Source: Alphaproteobacteria bacterium PA4 | GTDB lineage: Bacteria; Pseudomonadota; Alphaproteobacteria; Sphingomonadales; Sphingomonadaceae | DNA length: 64,000 bases | Assembly (NCBI GenBank): GCA_002256005.1 | Contig: NKIQ01000010.1 | Location: 1-64,000, forward strand | Reading direction: 5' to 3' | Shown: positions 51,492 to 63,600 of the stretch, one piece after another | How the letters are laid out: each line of letters opens with the position of its first letter | Numbering within the stretch: the first letter of the stretch is position 1 | Notes under the pieces: model-generated | The model's database searches: none | What the model saw: the letters and a program-made list of their open reading frames with translations, nothing else | What the model was told of the DNA's origin: nothing | Made by a program: the position numbers and the translations under genes

Positions 51492-51956
51492 CTACAGGAT
51501 CTCGTGGATCACATAGCGGGTGTCGGCGGTGGTCGGCCCCGAGACGCCGATGGCGAGCAGGTCGTTGAGCCAGAGATAGCGCGGATCGCCGGTTTCGAAG
51601 CTGGCGATGGTGCGCAGCTGATATTCGTCCGCCGCCAGCGACGCACCACGGCCGAAGCGCGCCATGGCTTCCGGCGTCGCCCGCATGACGCCGCGATAGG
51701 CCAGCGACAGCATGGCGCCGTCATCGGTGCGCAGCGGCAGCCGCACATCGACGATCATGGCGCTGTCGGGCCGGTTGAACACCCAGTCGGATCCGCCGGG
51801 CAGCACGCTGCCCGACAGGCGCTCGCCCTCGAAGCGGCCGCCGGCGACGGGGGCGAAGCGGCGGCGGCCATTGGCGTTGCTGCCGGTGTCGATGATGCCC
51901 TTCCAGTCGACGGCGACGGTCAATGTGGTGAGGTGCCGGGATGCAAGCGTGTCCAT
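51492..51956 (-). CDS. DUF3237 family protein
   Basis: 154-residue beta-rich protein of the DUF3237 family: GRRRFAPVAGGRFEGERLSG and SGSVLPGGSDW, VDVRLPLRTDDGAMLSLAYRG, and the end YLWLNDLLAIGVS are family landmarks. No catalytic function is established. Divergent from the Rieske oxygenase gene with 84 bases between starts, so the two are probably coregulated; DUF3237 genes often lie near catabolic oxygenases. Confidence 0.78.
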   Translation of the reverse strand: MDTLASRHLTTLTVAVDWKGIIDTGSNANGRRRFAPVAGGRFEGERLSGSVLPGGSDWVFNRPDSAMIVDVRLPLRTDDGAMLSLAYRGVMRATPEAMARFGRGASLAADEYQLRTIASFETGDPRYLWLNDLLAIGVSGPTTADTRYVIHEIL

Positions 51957-52040
51957 GGTCGTTCCCCCTGCCGCTGGTCTTTGGCGTCGCCATCGGCTCT
52001 AATCGTTCGAAACATATAAGCGGCAGGGGGACAAGATCCG

Positions 52041-53408
52041 ATGACAGCGCACATTCCGGCCGGCCGGCCCGGGCCATCGGTGCAGCAGGTGTTCGACACC
52101 GATCCGGTGCCGCCGCCGCCGCTGATGCGGGTCGAATCGCCGGCGACCGGGCTGGGCAGCGGCGATGTCTCCATCGATCGCTATTTCGACCGCGCCTGGC
52201 ACGAACGCGAGATCACCCATGTCTGGCAGAAGACCTGGCAGCTGGCCTGTAGGGTGGAGGACATCCCCCATGTCGGCGACCATGTCCTGTATGAAATCGT
52301 CCATGATTCGCTGATCATCGTGCGCAGCGGGCCGGACGAGATCAAGGCGCTGGTCAATTCCTGCCTGCACCGCGGCACCCTGCTGCGCACCAGCGGCGGC
52401 TGTGTGAAACAGTTCCGCTGCCCGTTCCACAGCTTCACCTGGGGCCTGGATGGCCGCTTCATCGGCATGCCCGGCGCCTGGGATTTCCCGACCATCGACC
52501 GCGCCAACTTCGCCCTGCCGGAGGCGCGGGTCGGCATCTGGGCCGGTTTTGTCTTCGTCAATTTCGATGCCGATGCCGAGCCGCTGGAAACCTATCTCGA
52601 AAACCTGCCCGAACATTTCGCCGATTTCCGGCTGGAGGACCGGTGGAAGGCCGCGCATGTCGCCAAGATCATGCCGTGCAACTGGAAGCTGGCGATGGAG
52701 GCGTTCTGCGAGGCCTATCATGTCAGCACCGCCCACCCGCAGGTGATGGGCTATTATGGTGACGAGAACACCCAATATGATGTCTGGCCCGGCATCCGCC
52801 ATGTCAGCCGCATGATCAGCGTGCAGGGCGTGCCCAGCCCGGCGCGCGCCGGCATCCCGCCCGAAACGACCATCGAGCAGATGCGCCGCGACATCCCCTT
52901 CTTCGCCGGCAAGCCCATCGAAATCGCCCCCGGCAGCACCGCCCGTGCCGCGCTCGCCGATCGCGCCCGCGAAAAGATCGGGCGCTCGTCGGGCCGCGAC
53001 ATGTCGAGCCTGTCGGACAGCGAATCGCTCGATCTGATCGAATATATGCTGTTCCCCAACATGGTGCCCTGGGGCGGGCAATCGCTGCCGATCTGCTATC
53101 GTTTCCGCCCGCACGGCGACAATCCCGAAGAATCGATCATGGAAATCATGTTCCTGTTCGCCAAGGCGCCGGACGGCAGCCACCCGCCGCCACCCCCGAT
53201 CACCTGGCTGGGCATCGACGAGCCCTGGGCCAACGCAAAGGAACTCGGCTCCGCCGCCATGGTCGCCGACCAGGACACCGACAATCTGCGCCGCATCCAG
53301 CGCGGCCTGCGCGCGTCCAAAAAGCCGGGGGTAACGCTCGCCGCCTATCAGGAAAGCCGGCTGCGCCATTATCACGAGACGCTGGACGCCTATATGGCGG
53401 CGGAGTGA
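52041..53408 (+). CDS. Rieske aromatic-ring-hydroxylating oxygenase, alpha subunit
   Basis: 455 residues. N-terminal Rieske domain with CLHRG ... CPFHSF, the C-x-H / C-x2-H cluster ligands. The C-terminal catalytic domain has the mononuclear-iron motif AFCEAYHVSTAH with the bridging Asp/Glu region, and a later Asp ligand is probable. No beta subunit, ferredoxin or reductase gene is adjacent, so it relies on partners elsewhere or is a three-component relative. The aromatic or terpenoid substrate is not predictable. Divergent from DUF3237. Followed by a lone repeat arm (copy K). Confidence 0.85.
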   Translation: MTAHIPAGRPGPSVQQVFDTDPVPPPPLMRVESPATGLGSGDVSIDRYFDRAWHEREITHVWQKTWQLACRVEDIPHVGDHVLYEIVHDSLIIVRSGPDEIKALVNSCLHRGTLLRTSGGCVKQFRCPFHSFTWGLDGRFIGMPGAWDFPTIDRANFALPEARVGIWAGFVFVNFDADAEPLETYLENLPEHFADFRLEDRWKAAHVAKIMPCNWKLAMEAFCEAYHVSTAHPQVMGYYGDENTQYDVWPGIRHVSRMISVQGVPSPARAGIPPETTIEQMRRDIPFFAGKPIEIAPGSTARAALADRAREKIGRSSGRDMSSLSDSESLDLIEYMLFPNMVPWGGQSLPICYRFRPHGDNPEESIMEIMFLFAKAPDGSHPPPPPITWLGIDEPWANAKELGSAAMVADQDTDNLRRIQRGLRASKKPGVTLAAYQESRLRHYHETLDAYMAAE

Positions 53409-53443
53409 TGCCGGATCGAAAGGAAATACGCTCGTAGAAAAGA

Positions 53444-53480
53444 GCCTCCGGCGGCTGGGGCCTTGGGCCCCAGACCCCAT
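53444..53480. repeat. Palindromic element copy K, left arm only
   Basis: Complete left arm, followed by a spacer (to about 53530) of the A/F/H class read in the reverse direction. No right arm: lower-GC DNA with the gene at 53664 follows, so the element has been truncated. Confidence 0.85.
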
Positions 53481-53663
53481 TTCGCATTAATTTGGCCTGG
53501 AATTTTGCCTGCGGTCCCGTGCGGCAGCCCGTTCATGGCGGCTCTGTTGCCTGCAATTGAGTCATCGTCACGGAATTTAGGCCGTAGACCCATAAGCGGG
53601 GACGTCTGCAAGTGGTGGGAAGCGGACGTTGCATGGACAAGCGTTCGAAGGCATCTTAGCCTT

Positions 53664-54161
53664 ATGAACTCGATCGCATTTCAACCCACCGCAGAAGACC
53701 TTCTTGCCGCCAATCGACTGAACTTCATGGCGACCGTTAAGTCGAGGCGGATTGCAAAATCCTTCGCTCTAGGCAGCTTGGCGGTTGGGGCCGTGACAGC
53801 GTATGTATTCTGGGTGTGGCAGCTAGGACCGATCATTGTTGGTGCTGCGATTGGTGTCGCCTATTGGCTTATATTTCTCTCACTGATTCTGCTATCAGCC
53901 TATCTTCGGCTGCCTCGTCAGGTGAGGCGAATTTACGGTCAACAGAAGTCGTTGCACGACATTACCACCGTGAATTGGTCTGATGACACCATATCTTTTG
54001 TCTCTAACCGCGGAAATTCCAAGTTCCAGTGGGTCGAATTTGTAAAGATCATCAAAGGAAAAGAGACCATCATCCTACGGCAGAGCGACGTAGTGATGAA
54101 CTTCATACCGCTTAGGGTCCTTTCAGTGCAACAGGCAGAGGATATTGCCGCGAAGGGGTAA
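53664..54161 (+). CDS. YcxB-like membrane protein
   Basis: 165 residues. Two adjacent membrane helices (about 35-80: SFALGSLAVGAVTAYVFWVWQ and LGPIIVGAAIGVAYWLIFLSLI) and a cytoplasmic beta-rich tail (VNWSDDTISFVSNRGNSKFQW ... IILRQSDVVMNFIPLRVL), the layout of the YcxB family. Function unknown. Visibly lower GC than neighbours. It lies between the truncated repeat K and a metallo-beta-lactamase remnant, so it was probably acquired. Confidence 0.68.
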   Translation: MNSIAFQPTAEDLLAANRLNFMATVKSRRIAKSFALGSLAVGAVTAYVFWVWQLGPIIVGAAIGVAYWLIFLSLILLSAYLRLPRQVRRIYGQQKSLHDITTVNWSDDTISFVSNRGNSKFQWVEFVKIIKGKETIILRQSDVVMNFIPLRVLSVQQAEDIAAKG

Positions 54162-54239
54162 CCTACCTGCGTCTATTCCGTCCGCAATTGGGCGATAGCG
54201 GACCCGCCGCTTGATGACTCCGCAACCCAATCTAGGCCG

Positions 54240-54617
54240 TCAGCGCGCCGCCTGTTGGCGCGCCAGCTCGGCCTTGAAATCGGCTTCGGCGCGGTCGATC
54301 TGGCGGCGGGTTTCGCTCGCGTCGACGAACGCTTCGGCGTTGCCGGCGAGCAGTGCCCGGCGCTTGCCGGCGAGATCGAAGAATTCCGGGTGGAAGTTCA
54401 GGACGACATCGGCGCGGACGCGGCGCAGCCGGGCGAAGGTCCGGGTGAAATCGGCGACAGGCTCCGGGTAATCGCGGTCGCCGACCAGCTTTTGCCCTGC
54501 GACGGTCAGGCTGGTGGCGAACAGCACGGTCTTGCCGCCGGCGCTGGTCAGCCAGCTGACGCCGCCGCGGGTATGGCCGGGGCTGGCGATGGCGATGACT
54601 GCGCGGAACATCGCCAA
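54240..54617 (-). pseudogene. C-terminal remnant of a subclass B3-like metallo-beta-lactamase fold hydrolase
   Basis: An open frame of 125 residues that matches only the C-terminal part of MBL-fold enzymes of the B3-like group: ASPGHTRGGVSW (metal His region), VLFATSLTVAGQKLVGDRDYP, VVLNFHPEFFDLAGKR. The N-terminal half, with the HxHxDH metal site and any signal peptide, is absent. Sequence at 54618-54668 does not continue it. It lies between the acquired YcxB-like gene and the autotransporter end and is almost certainly non-functional. Confidence 0.72.
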
Positions 54618-54668
54618 TTCGAACGATATGGCAGCGCCACACAGAGTGTTGCTGAACCTTTCGTGATC

Positions 54669-57600
54669 TTAGAAGGACATTCCCAAGGTTGCCCTGACGG
54701 CCTGATCGTCATTGTCGTTGCCGAAGAGTGCGGAGTAGCTCACCGAGAGTTTTGCGCGCTTCGAGAGGTTAAATGCGGCATCGGTTTGCAAAAGCGCAGA
54801 TGAGCGATCCATGGCAACCGAGCGGATGCGGCTGGTCTGACCCGTTGCCGGAAGACCGATAAGCGTTGCCGCATCACGGTTGCCGGCAATGGCCTGCCAG
54901 GAGACGCTGCTGTTGAGGAGGACACCCGTCGCACCGACCTCGCCGCCGATTCGCATGCCAAGATTGGTCAGAGTGATGTCGTAGCTCTGCTTTGCAGCCG
55001 ACAGCGCCGCAGTTCCACCGGCTTCGTTCAGAGCCCCCATCGCCGCCTTCACATAACTGAGCCTGGCAAATGGCTCGATATGTGTATCGGGTCGCTTGCC
55101 GAGGTCAAAACCAAGCTCGGCAAAGACCTGATATCCGGTGCCGTGGGTGGTACCGACAAGCGTCTGCGCCAAGCCCGGAATCGACACCACCCGGTTGCCC
55201 CTGGCACTGAGCCCGGCCACACTCGCGCCGACATTGGCGATGATCCCACCCGGCTTGCGATAGCCGGCGTAAAGGCTGCCGCCGGTGCTCTCGATATCGC
55301 TGGTGCCTGCGAACGTGCGATAGTCGATATCGGTTGCGGTATAATGGAACATGCCGCCCAGGGTCAGTCCGTCGCGTGACCAGTCCACACCAGTCAGCAC
55401 ACCTTTTTGCGTTGTCGAGTAGCCGCTGGCGTTCGGGTTGGACCGCGCACTGCCCCAGGCCCCGGCACCGCGCAGCCAGACCGTCACTGCGGCATCGCCC
55501 TTGTCGACGGTTCGCTGGCTGCCGCCCATGGCAGCAATGCCAAGGTTGAGGCGGTCGAAAGCCGTCTCACGGATCACACGCGTGCTGTCGAGAACAACGC
55601 GACGCTCGATGGCGCGCTGTTCACCCGAGATCTGCTGCAGGGCCTCCGGCGGCGTTGGGCAGGCCACATACAGCTGGAAGAACGATTGCGGGTTGAACCC
55701 TCCGGCCACAGCGCGATCAAGAGACCGTGCCGTCTCGAGCGCATTGCCGCCAAGACCCGGACCGCACAAGGTCTCGAGTCGCTGCGGCAGGAGCCGGATG
55801 ATCACGGCATTGGCGGTATAGTCCACGAACGGATCGAACACGGCTCCAAACCGGTCGAGGCCCGTTACGGTCCCGAACGTGCCCGACCGCACCGAGCCGC
55901 TGGCCACCGTGTAGCTTGCCCCGAACTGGAACGATCCTGTCGGCGACACGGCCATTGTCCCCGCGACGCTCAGCGCGCCGCTCGCCGTGATGCGGTCATT
56001 GGCCGTCGGCACGATGTCGACGCTATAGGCTCCTGCCAGTGACGCTGCGCCGGTCGCGGTCAGGGTTGCGACATTGGTGGTGCCGGGCGCGCCGGGACTG
56101 ACCGAGCCACCCGCTTGCACGTTGATGGCACCAACGGTGCCTGTGCCGGTCAGGGCCGCGCCACTGTTGACGGTCACCGCGGAGGCCAGGCTGCCAGGCA
56201 CGTTGAGTGTGCCGCCTGCAACCACGGTCGGGCCAGCGTAGCGACTGGCACCCGACATGGTCAGCAGCCCGGTTCCCGTCTTGACGAGGCCGCCGCTGCC
56301 GCTCACCACACCCGTTACGGTCAGCGTATTGGCGCCCGTGGCCAACGTGCCAACGCCTGCTGTCGAGATCGTGTTGGCAAGCGAGAGGTTATTGGCGCCC
56401 GCAACCAATGTGGTGCCATCGGCCATAGCCAATATGCCCGTGCCAAGCGCGCTCGCCGTGCCTATCGAGATCGTGCCGGCATTGAGACGCGTGCCGCCAG
56501 CGTAGGTGTTGGCAGCGTTGAGTGCGAGCGTGCCGGTACCCGCCTTGGTCAGCGCGGTGCCGCTGACGACACCAATGCTGCTCATCGCCGTGCTGGCTAT
56601 CGTCTCGAGTGTGCCGCCGCCAGTGCCCAGGGTTATCGCGCGGGTGGTCGCAAGGCTGGCTGTCGTGCGCAGTGTGCCGCCGGCCAGAGTGATGCCGGCG
56701 GCCGGGATGCCAAGGCTGGCATCCTGGCCGACCGCCACGGTGGTGCCGGTGATGACGGTGCCGCCAGTATAGCTGTTGGTACCCGTCAGCACCAAAACTG
56801 CACCGGCGACAGGCCGGCTGTCGATCACCGACAGCGGGCCCTCACCCGAGATCACGCCGGCCAGCGTGAACAACTCCCCGTTCACATCGACCGTGGCGCC
56901 ACCGGCAATGGCAATGCCGTTATTGACGAGCAGGTTGGCGGCACCGGCCTGCAAGGTCGTGCCGCTTGACATCGCCAGGCCACCGCTACCCAGCGCGCTG
57001 TTGGTACCAACCCGAATCGTTCCCGCGGTCAGCGCCGTGCCGCTGGTGTAAGCGTCGGCGCCGTTCAGAACCAGCGTGCCCGATCCGATCTTGGTGAGGA
57101 TTCCAACTCCCGAGACAATCCCGGAAAGGGTGAACGTATGCGCCTGGGTATCAACCGTAGCCACCGACGGCACCACACCATCGATGCTCACATCATTGGC
57201 GAGCGTCAGGCCGGCAGCGAAGGCCTGCAGCATGGTCCCGTCGGCAAGGCTCACAAGGCCCATTCCGAGCGCGCCGCTGTTCCCCACCGCCAGCGTCCCG
57301 GCGCTGACAACGGTCCCGCCCAAATAGCCGTTGAAATCTGTCAGGATCAGCCGCCCAAAGCCCTGCTTCGACAGGCTGCCCGTGCCACTGACCGCAACGG
57401 CAAGCGTGGCATCAAGGCCGGTGTCGACATGCACAAACCCGCCCGTTCCCAGATCAAGGCCGCCACCCGCGCCCGTCTGGAGACGATAGTCACCTGTCAC
57501 GAACTGAAGACCGGTAAACGCCTGCACGCCATCGACCGTGACTGTTCCCGTTGCGCCCCCAAACACCCCAACGTCACTATCCCACGGCCCGTTGGCGTTG

Positions 57601-60600
57601 CCGGTCGGTGTCGTCCAGTTGGTGTTTGCAGCGTTCCAGACCGCCGTGCCACCGCGGCCGCCGACCACGTTGCCAGCAGTCGAGTTGGGTCCGTCCCAGT
57701 AGCCGATGTCGATCGGCCCCAAACCGGATGACACAATGAGATTGACCTGTCCGCTCACCGCCGTCTGGATCACGCCCGACAAGTTATTGGGCAACGGCGA
57801 GAGAATATCGAGGCCGTTGTCCGTCAGAGCGTTGCCATAGTTGATCAAGCGATAAACGCCGATCCCGAAATTGCCGCCGACGCTCTGCGTTACCGATATC
57901 TGACCGTCCAGCGCCAAATTGCCGGTCACCGTCACGAGATCATTGAGCGGCCCCCCTACAACATCGGCCTGGCCAAGTTCAAAGTCGAGAAGCGTGGTCG
58001 GCGCCAGCGCCAGGTTGCCCACAACGTTGAGCTGACCAACACTGTTGCCGGGCGCAAGGCGGCCCGCCACCAACGCATTGGAGCTGTACACAGTCCCGTT
58101 CCCGGACACTGTGGTCGACACGCCTGCCGTAACGCTCGTGGCACGAACCGACGACGCCGCATCGCGGAGCTTGAGCTCGCCATTCGCAAGCGTGATCGAG
58201 CTTTCAGGCCCAACCCCCGCATCCAACGTTGCCCTTGCTACCGGGTCGGTCGAGGCCTGGAGCGTAATCATGCCTGTGCTGAGTGCGTCGTTGTTGAGGA
58301 TAACGGTGTCAAAATTCACGAAATCGGCTGCGCCGAGCTCCCGCACGGCTCTTGTCGCCGTCTCGATCTGGAGGCGGTTGTCGATCCGGGCGCCGCCGCC
58401 ATCAACGCTGCCCGCCTGGATGCCGGTTCCGAGCAAGACATAGCTGTTGCCGCTGCCGCTGAACCGCACGTCGCCCGATATCGTGCCGGCGTTCTCCACA
58501 CCGACACGCGCGCTTGTTGCAGAAATCGCGACCGTGCTTCCCGCCTGTGCAGTGACGACGCTGTCGGCATTGTTTGCCCAGACGATAGCGGAAGCACCAA
58601 GCACAACCTGGTCCGTGACCATGACCACAGTCTCGTTCTCGACCCGGCCACCAAGGATGCTCACCCGCGCCGCGGCAAGGTCTCCAGCGGTCAGCCGAAG
58701 TGTGCCCAGCCCGGTCTTCTCGACGAGCTCGAAGTTCTGGAAGTTGTCGCCGTCAACAACGCGCAGGTTGCCATTGCGCACATCGAATGCAGCGACATCG
58801 GCGCCGGCACCACCATCTACAACACCGTTTTGCAGGGCACGATCGGCAAGCTCGTAGCGGTCGTCGTCGCGGCCCAGGGTAACCGCGCCATCGATGCGTC
58901 CGGCATTGATTACCCTTTGCGAGCCCGCTTCCCCAATAACGCCTGCCAATCCGGTTGTCAGCGCCGAGCCTGCATCGACTGCGAGCGTTGTGCTCGCCGC
59001 CATCTGCAGTTCGCGCGCAACGGCAAAGGTGGCATTGCTCGCCACCCGCAACGTGCCGCCGGCGAGATCCGCCCTTCCTATCGAGCCGTCTGCTGCCAGT
59101 ACCAGGCTGCCACCGCCAGCCTTGCGGACGCTATCGTCAATGTTGCCGGTCAGGCCGGATGCCAAAGTGAGGACATAGCCCTGCGAATCGATAGTGACAC
59201 GCGTATCTGTCGGCGCATCAACCACGACTGTATTGGCAAGGGCCACGTCAGCGGCCGCCTGCAATGTTGTGCCGTTGGCAAGGTTGACTGCGCCGCGTCC
59301 CAGCGCCGTATCGCTCCCAACCGCCAACGTCCCGGCGCTTACAAGGGTGCCGCCGCCATAGCTGCTCACCCCGTCAAGCACCAGCCGTCCGGCCCCCCGC
59401 TTGTCGAGCGTGCCGGCACCTTTGATTGCAACCGAGATGCGCGTGTCGAGTGCTTCATCGACATGGATGAACGCACCGGCGCCCAGCGCGAGCGCGCCGT
59501 CGGCGCCCGCAACCAGATGATAGTTGTTGGTGACAAATTGCAGGCCCATGAAGGCCTGCACACCGTCGACGGTGACCTTGCCGGTTGCGCCGCCGAACAC
59601 ACCGACACCCAGGTCCCACGGGCCGTTGCCGTCACCCGGCTGGGTGGTCCAGTTGGTCGTGGTCGAATCCCATCTGGCAGTGCCGCCACGGCCCCCGACA
59701 ATGTTTCCAGGGGTGGTGCCGGTGCCGTCCCAATAGCCGATGTCGATCGGTCCGCCCCCGCCGCCAGTAATGACTAGGTTGACCTGACCCGCAACGCCAG
59801 TCTGCACGGTGCCCAAGAGCCCGTTCGGCAAAACGCCGGCAATATCCAGCACATTGTCGGTGATGCTACCGCCATAGTTGATCAGCCGGTATACACCGGC
59901 GGCAAAGTTGCCACCCCCGCTTTGCGCAACGGTCAGCCGGCCATCGAGCACCAAATTGCCGTTGACGCTGACAAGATCGTTGAGTGGGCCTCCGACAACG
60001 TCTGCGGCACCGAGTTCGAAGGCCAAAAGCGACGTCGAGGCGAGTGTGAGGTTCCCCGCAATGGTCAAATGGCCGACGCTGTTGCCAGGCGAGATCGTAC
60101 CTGCAACGCTGGTGTTGCCAAACACCGTGCCGTTACCGGATAGTGTAGAATCCGCTGCAGTCGTCACCAATGCGGCGCGCACCGAACTGGCACTGTCACG
60201 CACATTGAGCTCGCCCCGCGCCAGTGTGATCGATGAGTTCACGGATCCGGCATCCAGCGTCGCCGTAGTCGCCGGATCGGCAGCAGCCGTAATCACGTAG
60301 CGGCCCGCAGCGCCCAGGGTCGGGTTCAGTACAATGTCCTCGAACTGCGCAAACTGCCCCTCCGTCAGCGTCCGTGCCGAACCCGACGCCGTGTCAATCC
60401 GCAGAACATCGACGCCACCGCCACCGACGGAGGCGCCTGAAACCGTCCCTGTAGCCGTAAGCTCCAGTCGATCATTGTTCAGCCCAAGCGAGATGCCCCC
60501 GGTTATCGCGCCCGCATTGAAGACACGCTCGATCCCCGAGACAGTGGCACTGTCATCGTCGGAGGCGATGCCAAAGCCGGTGCCATTGCCATCCGAATCG

Positions 60601-63600
60601 CCGGATATGGTCGCTCCCACAGCATTGAAGATGTCCGTGACGGTGCCATTGTCAGCGGCATCAAAGATATAGACAGCATCGCGACTCGCGATGACCTTGC
60701 CACCTGCCTCGTTTCGGAACACCCCACCCAGGATGATGTTCACGGCATCGCCCTCGTCGGTCTGTGTCGCAAGAATCTCGCCCGAATTGCGCAAGTCGGT
60801 GGCGTTGTCTGCCTGAAAGGTGTTGACCCCACGCAACAGGCCCCGGTTCTCAACGCTCACAGCACCTGCATCGCTGCTGATATAGATTGCGCCTTCGCGT
60901 CCCTGGTTATTGCCGAGCGGCGCGCTGATCGTCCCGCCGACCTCGTTCAGGATGGAGCCACTCCCCTCGAGGATGGCGATACCAGCCTTGCCGGTACCCG
61001 CAGCGTTGGTGCGGATCACCCCGCCCGTCTTGTTGGTTATGCTGGCGCCGCCGAATATCCTGACATGGATGCCGTTGTCGAAGCCCTCGACCAGGCCGGA
61101 GTTCTCGAGCGTGCCAAACGAATCACGCGCCAGAAAAATGCCATAGCTTTCGCTTCCCGTGATATCTCCGGTGTTGAATATCGCCGTTGTATCACCCGAC
61201 TGGCCTTCGAGATTGAGCCCGAGATTGCCGCTGATGATGCCACTGTTTTCCAGACGGCCAGTCGCGCTGAACTTGACGAACGTGGCGACGCCGGCACTGC
61301 TCGAAATGGAGCCACTGTTCCGGAAAACGCTCGATTCAGAGTCGGCTCCCGCAAATTCCTGAATTACAGCGCCTTGATCCCGGCCTGAAATGCTGCCTGC
61401 GTTGTCAAATCGGGTCGCGCGTCCGGCCTGGACGCCCACCAACGTTCCGCTGATGCTCGCCCCCACCTCGTTCACCAGCGAAAGGCTTCCGTCGACCTCG
61501 ACACCAACGCCGAAGAATCCGGTCGCCGCAATGTTGCCACCAGTGCGATTGACCAGGTCGACGTGCACGCGCGACTTGTTCGCATGAATGCCCTGGTTGA
61601 CACCGGAGATGCTACCGCTGTTGCGGACGGTCAACACCGTGTTGGCAAAATTATTGAATAGCGATGCCTGCACAGCCGCATTTGATGTCGATGTTGACGT
61701 AATTGTTCCCGAAGATCGGTTGTCAAGCGTGCCGCCATAGTTAAACGAAACGCTGCCTTTGATCAGACTGCTGTTGTCGACCGAACCACTGGACGGAGAC
61801 GACGATCCATTCTGCAGTCCACCAAGACTGACGGTGCCGTTTGTGACAGCATTTGGTGCGTTGATGTATCGACCGCCGGCATCCTCGATGAAGACAGCCG
61901 TGCCGTCACTGCGGGACGTTATTGTTCCGTTATTGACGATATCAAAGGCGAGAGCGCTGTTGAGGCGCCCGGCGACGGTGACCGTAGTCGCATAGGCCGT
62001 TATGAGGCCGTCGTTGACAAAATTGGAGGCGAGGTTGCCGCGTGCATTGACACCGCGACCAAATCCCGAACTGGCCGAAGTTTCTTCAATTCGACCATCT
62101 GGCCCGTTATAAAAAAGCAGCGGACCTGCCGCATAAACGGTCGTCGACCCTGAGCTCGTGATGGTCCCGTGATTAACCAAAGCAGCGGACAAGAGGGATT
62201 CCGAGAAGTTAACGGCGCTTGTGGATCCATCCGGCGCAAAGCCGGGTCCAGCCGAGTTGCTCGTGAAAATAGTGGCGCCGCGTTCATTGATTACCGATCC
62301 GCCGCCGAGGCTGATGCCCCTGACGTTGCCACCGATGCTGCCACCACTGACCACCGCCCCGACACCGTCAAGGACCGATCGATTGATGACATTGGCAGCC
62401 GCTTTGAAGACGCTGATGCCCGAGATAGCGCCATAGACGGTACCGCTGTTGTCGATCGATGGCCGCACTGGGCCAATTCCGGTTGTCTCGAAACCGAAAA
62501 TCCCGTGCCCTTCATAGAACAGGGGCGAAAAAAAGGTGATGTTGCTCGTCCGGATGATGCCGCCGGCCTGGTTGACGATGACTGCGTCGCCACCGGCAAA
62601 GGAAATACTGTTGATATGGCCTTCGATGGTGCCGGCATTGGTTATGCGTACTTTCCCGTCGGAAGCATGGGTCACCCCTCGCGAGGCCAAACCGAGAGGC
62701 GCATCGAAGAACGCGAAATTCTCTCCCGGAATGAAGCCGATGCGAGAGTTTGCGCCGTTGGTAATATCGAGATCGTAACGCAGGTCGGAAGAGAAACCCT
62801 GGGTTGGCGATTGGCCGCTTGCGAGTTTTGCAACGCTCACCGGGCCGATGCTGCCGCCATGATTAACGATCACCAGTCCGCTTGCCGGACTGAAGCCGTC
62901 GTCATCGGGATTCTGGTTGATCGCTATCCCGCCGATACTGCCGGTATTGTCGATCCTGACAAGGCCGCGTCGCAGGTCGATTGAGTCAAAACGGGGGGCA
63001 CCAGCGCCAAATAGTCCGGGTGCAACCCTGCCGATAATCGTGCCGCTATTGGTAATTTGCGTTTCGCCGCCGGGGATGCCGCGGGCGTCCCGGAACGTCA
63101 GAGCCGATGCGGAGCCGCTGTCAATAGCGCCGCTGTTCGTGATGACCGATCCGACTGCGCTTGCGAGATCGATACCAACGGTCAAATAGCCATCAGCCCC
63201 GGTCACTGCGACCGTGCCGAAATTGTTAAGATTGATTGGCGCATTGGCGCGAACGGCGGGTGCGAAATTCCCCTGGATCAGCCCCCCCGAGTCGACAGTG
63301 ACGCTGGATCCCGGGCCGAGTAGCTCGATCCCTGGAAACACAAGATAGGCGTTGCGGTTGCCAAATATCGTGCCGCCGGCGGCCACCCGCACTTCGCTGT
63401 TTGATCCCGTCCGGATGCCACCGCCGGGGTTAAGTTTGCCCGGTGTGACACCGACTGTTCCGCACACGACGAACCGGTTGGCGCCCGCGCCATCGATTGC
63501 GAATGGAATTGTCGTGGCAGGCGAATCGAGATTCACCTTCCCGCTGGTATTCGCACCGGTCGACACGATTATACTTTGCCCATTAGTGAGAAAAAACTCA

